A DNA stretch of 7,303 nt from Kangiella sp. (GTDB lineage Bacteria > Pseudomonadota > Gammaproteobacteria > Enterobacterales > Kangiellaceae). The DNA is taken from NCBI GenBank assembly GCA_002733465.1, contig NVVT01000022.1:57666-64968 (forward strand). Direction: 5' to 3'. Every line of letters starts with the position of its first letter. The first letter of the stretch is position 1. Shown in pieces: positions 5,742-7,303 of the stretch. The notes under the pieces were generated by a model. That model was given only the letters and a program-made list of their open reading frames with translations, did no database searches and had not been told where the DNA came from. A program made the position numbers and the translations under genes.

Positions 5742-7303
5742 TCCTCTCCAAGTTCACCTATTGTGATATCGGAAATCGCAATTTTCAACAGTCCTTCAAT
5801 ATCCATTTCAACAATTCGTTCTTTGCCCGTAGCAAAGAGTGGTGCCTGATCTGAATAGTGTTTTGATGTTGGTCGGGTCATGGCTGCCCCATAAGTATTG
5901 ATCGAAAATATTTGATAACTCCCATCAATTCGCCACTCGGCAAATTGGATATAAGAGTCTCCAGCTATATCGATAATTTTTCCTTCATCGGATAGAGGCC
6001 AACCATAAACGGCGCGTAATATATCGGGCCCACCACTCATAGGCCAACTTTTGTCTCCCCTAACCAATCGACTAATTTCACCCCAAGGTACATCAACTTT
6101 TCCATAAAACTGATGCAATGAATCAACGGAAAATTTGAAACTTTCGGCTATTGTTTCATTTTCAGTCTTAAACATTTGATGATGAATCGTTGGTGTAATT
6201 GTCATGACACCTAAGGCTGCATGGATATTATTTTTATTGGTGTTTAGATCCCATTTTTTTAAATGTTCAAATGCTTTTTGGTAACGCTCAGTTTGTTTCA
6301 ATTCAGATGGCAATCCATTTTCAAGAAATTTATTCAACGCAATGATTGGCGCATACTGAGAATTATAATTGAGATTCATTTTAATTTGATGAAGTTTGGC
6401 TGTGTCTATTTCTGGGTTTTCATTCAACAGTTGAACAATTTGGTAGGCGCGATTTGTCATTTGTTTTTCGACTCCCATCCATTGAGGAAAATCTTCTTCC
6501 TTTGGAGCACCTTCGCCATCGGTCGAAATAAAAGGCGTATTATTAGCGTTAAATAAAGCGCCGGATGTCGGATTAATGGTACGAGGTAAGTCATCTGCTT
6601 TTACATAATCATTCCAAATTAACGCTGAATTATCACCGGGTATAATGGATTGCCAATCAATAGGCAAGCCGGTGTTTTTATCGTGAGTCATGGAGCTTCT
6701 ATTTGGAATCATTGCGTTATAAAAGTGCGCAATATTTCCATTATTATCCGCATAAACATAATTAATACTAGGCATAGCATCCAATGCTAAAGCCTCTTTA
6801 AAATCGCTAATATTTTTCGCTGTATTTATTTTATGAAAAAAACTAGCCTGTCTAACTTCATCCATACCCGCCCAACGGATTGCAAATGTACCATGTTCAA
6901 ATTTCATCACTGGACCATGCGCAGAATGATAAATAGGTTCATGGGCGGTCCAATAAATAGGGCCAAATATTTTCACTCTAATTGAAGCTTCTGTTTCAAT
7001 CAATTTGTGCCATTGACCATCCATCCAATATTGATTGTCATTATCTGGATTAATCGTTAATTGATATATGTCCACCAGATCAGGTTTGTTCACAGTGCTA
7101 GACCATCCAAGAGAAGGGCCGGAACCGTTTAATATGAACGGAGCGCCTGGGAAAGTTCCTCCGACGATATCGAGACCTTCATTTGATTTTAATCTAGCCT
7201 CATACCAAGCGACTGGCCCGGTTAAGGGTTGGTGTGAATTCACTAACAATCGAACCGATTGATCCGTGCTTCTAGAGCGGTTAATCGCTATTCCTTGACT
7301 ACC
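5738..7303 (-). CDS. Penicillin/acyl-homoserine-lactone acylase family Ntn hydrolase, beta chain (5' part of gene outside window)
   Basis: The frame is open through 7303; 521 residues are visible and they start with Gly-Ser. In this family the precursor self-cleaves before that Ser, which becomes the N-terminal nucleophile of the beta chain. Numbering from Ser1 (codon 7300-7298), the sequence aligns without gaps to the start of PvdQ from memory: Ser1, Asn21, His23 in NSHQP and Val70 in GWSSTV fall at the positions of PvdQ Ser1, His23 and Val70. The NPTSGALFNANNTPF stretch (NANNTP at about 251-256) supplies the oxyanion Asn. The visible beta chain of 520 residues is near the 546 of PvdQ. These enzymes are typically periplasmic and remove acyl groups from amides such as acyl-homoserine lactones, lipopeptides or beta-lactams. 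Beta residue 2 is Gln where PvdQ and penicillin G acylase have Asn. The signal peptide, alpha chain and linker lie beyond the window. The family is firm; the substrate is not. Confidence 0.93.
   Translation of the reverse strand, partial: GSQGIAINRSRSTDQSVRLLVNSHQPLTGPVAWYEARLKSNEGLDIVGGTFPGAPFILNGSGPSLGWSSTVNKPDLVDIYQLTINPDNDNQYWMDGQWHKLIETEASIRVKIFGPIYWTAHEPIYHSAHGPVMKFEHGTFAIRWAGMDEVRQASFFHKINTAKNISDFKEALALDAMPSINYVYADNNGNIAHFYNAMIPNRSSMTHDKNTGLPIDWQSIIPGDNSALIWNDYVKADDLPRTINPTSGALFNANNTPFISTDGEGAPKEEDFPQWMGVEKQMTNRAYQIVQLLNENPEIDTAKLHQIKMNLNYNSQYAPIIALNKFLENGLPSELKQTERYQKAFEHLKKWDLNTNKNNIHAALGVMTITPTIHHQMFKTENETIAESFKFSVDSLHQFYGKVDVPWGEISRLVRGDKSWPMSGGPDILRAVYGWPLSDEGKIIDIAGDSYIQFAEWRIDGSYQIFSINTYGAAMTRPTSKHYSDQAPLFATGKERIVEMDIEGLLKIAISDITIGELGED

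Noticed and set aside
1..7303. Mobile element, CRISPR, phage or toxin-antitoxin content
   Set aside because: No transposase, integrase, tRNA edge, direct-repeat array or small gene pair of that kind was found on either strand.

Overview
The window looks like chromosomal DNA from a Gram-negative, AT-rich bacterium (GC roughly 40% or a little below, judged by eye). A gammaproteobacterium, possibly marine, is the best guess. The support is a lipoprotein signal with a classic LSAC lipobox and a non-Asp +2 residue, an E. coli-like gamma-glutamyltransferase with its lid loop, a PvdQ-type acylase, a Sel1/TPR protein, and AGGA-type ribosome binding sites. No RNA gene, insertion sequence, CRISPR array or prophage gene is visible. 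Coding density is high and no gene-free stretch exceeds 300 bases.

Layout, left to right. Positions 1-570 (+) hold the 3' end of a Sel1/TPR-repeat protein. It converges on a minus-strand pair: an exported metallo-beta-lactamase-fold hydrolase (1479-2387) followed by a tandem-duplicated SnoaL/NTF2-like protein (661-1425). An 11-codon mini-ORF with a good Shine-Dalgarno lies between these two and ends two bases before the SnoaL start. A 268-base divergent intergenic region (2388-2655) separates this pair from a plus-strand operon. The operon encodes a lipoprotein gamma-glutamyltransferase (2656-4362) and, 26 bases later, a cytoplasmic FAD-dependent amine/D-amino-acid oxidase (4389-5696). A penicillin/acyl-homoserine-lactone acylase-type Ntn hydrolase converges from the right (5738-7303, minus). 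The window ends one codon before its self-cleavage serine, so essentially the whole beta chain is present and the signal peptide, alpha chain and linker are missing.

How the genes may work together (inference). The locus is rich in amide-cleaving enzymes outside the cytoplasm: two Ntn-hydrolase families (GGT and the acylase) and a predicted exported metallohydrolase. A cytoplasmic flavin oxidase could then oxidise an amine, an amino acid or a gamma-glutamyl-amine once it is taken up. The divergent region contains a good sigma70-like promoter for ggt and a perfect 8-bp inverted repeat just upstream, a plausible shared operator. A gamma-glutamyl-compound or N-acyl-amine scavenging locus is the most economical reading. 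The substrate cannot be told from sequence alone, and no transporter, regulator or gamma-glutamylamide synthetase is present to fix it.
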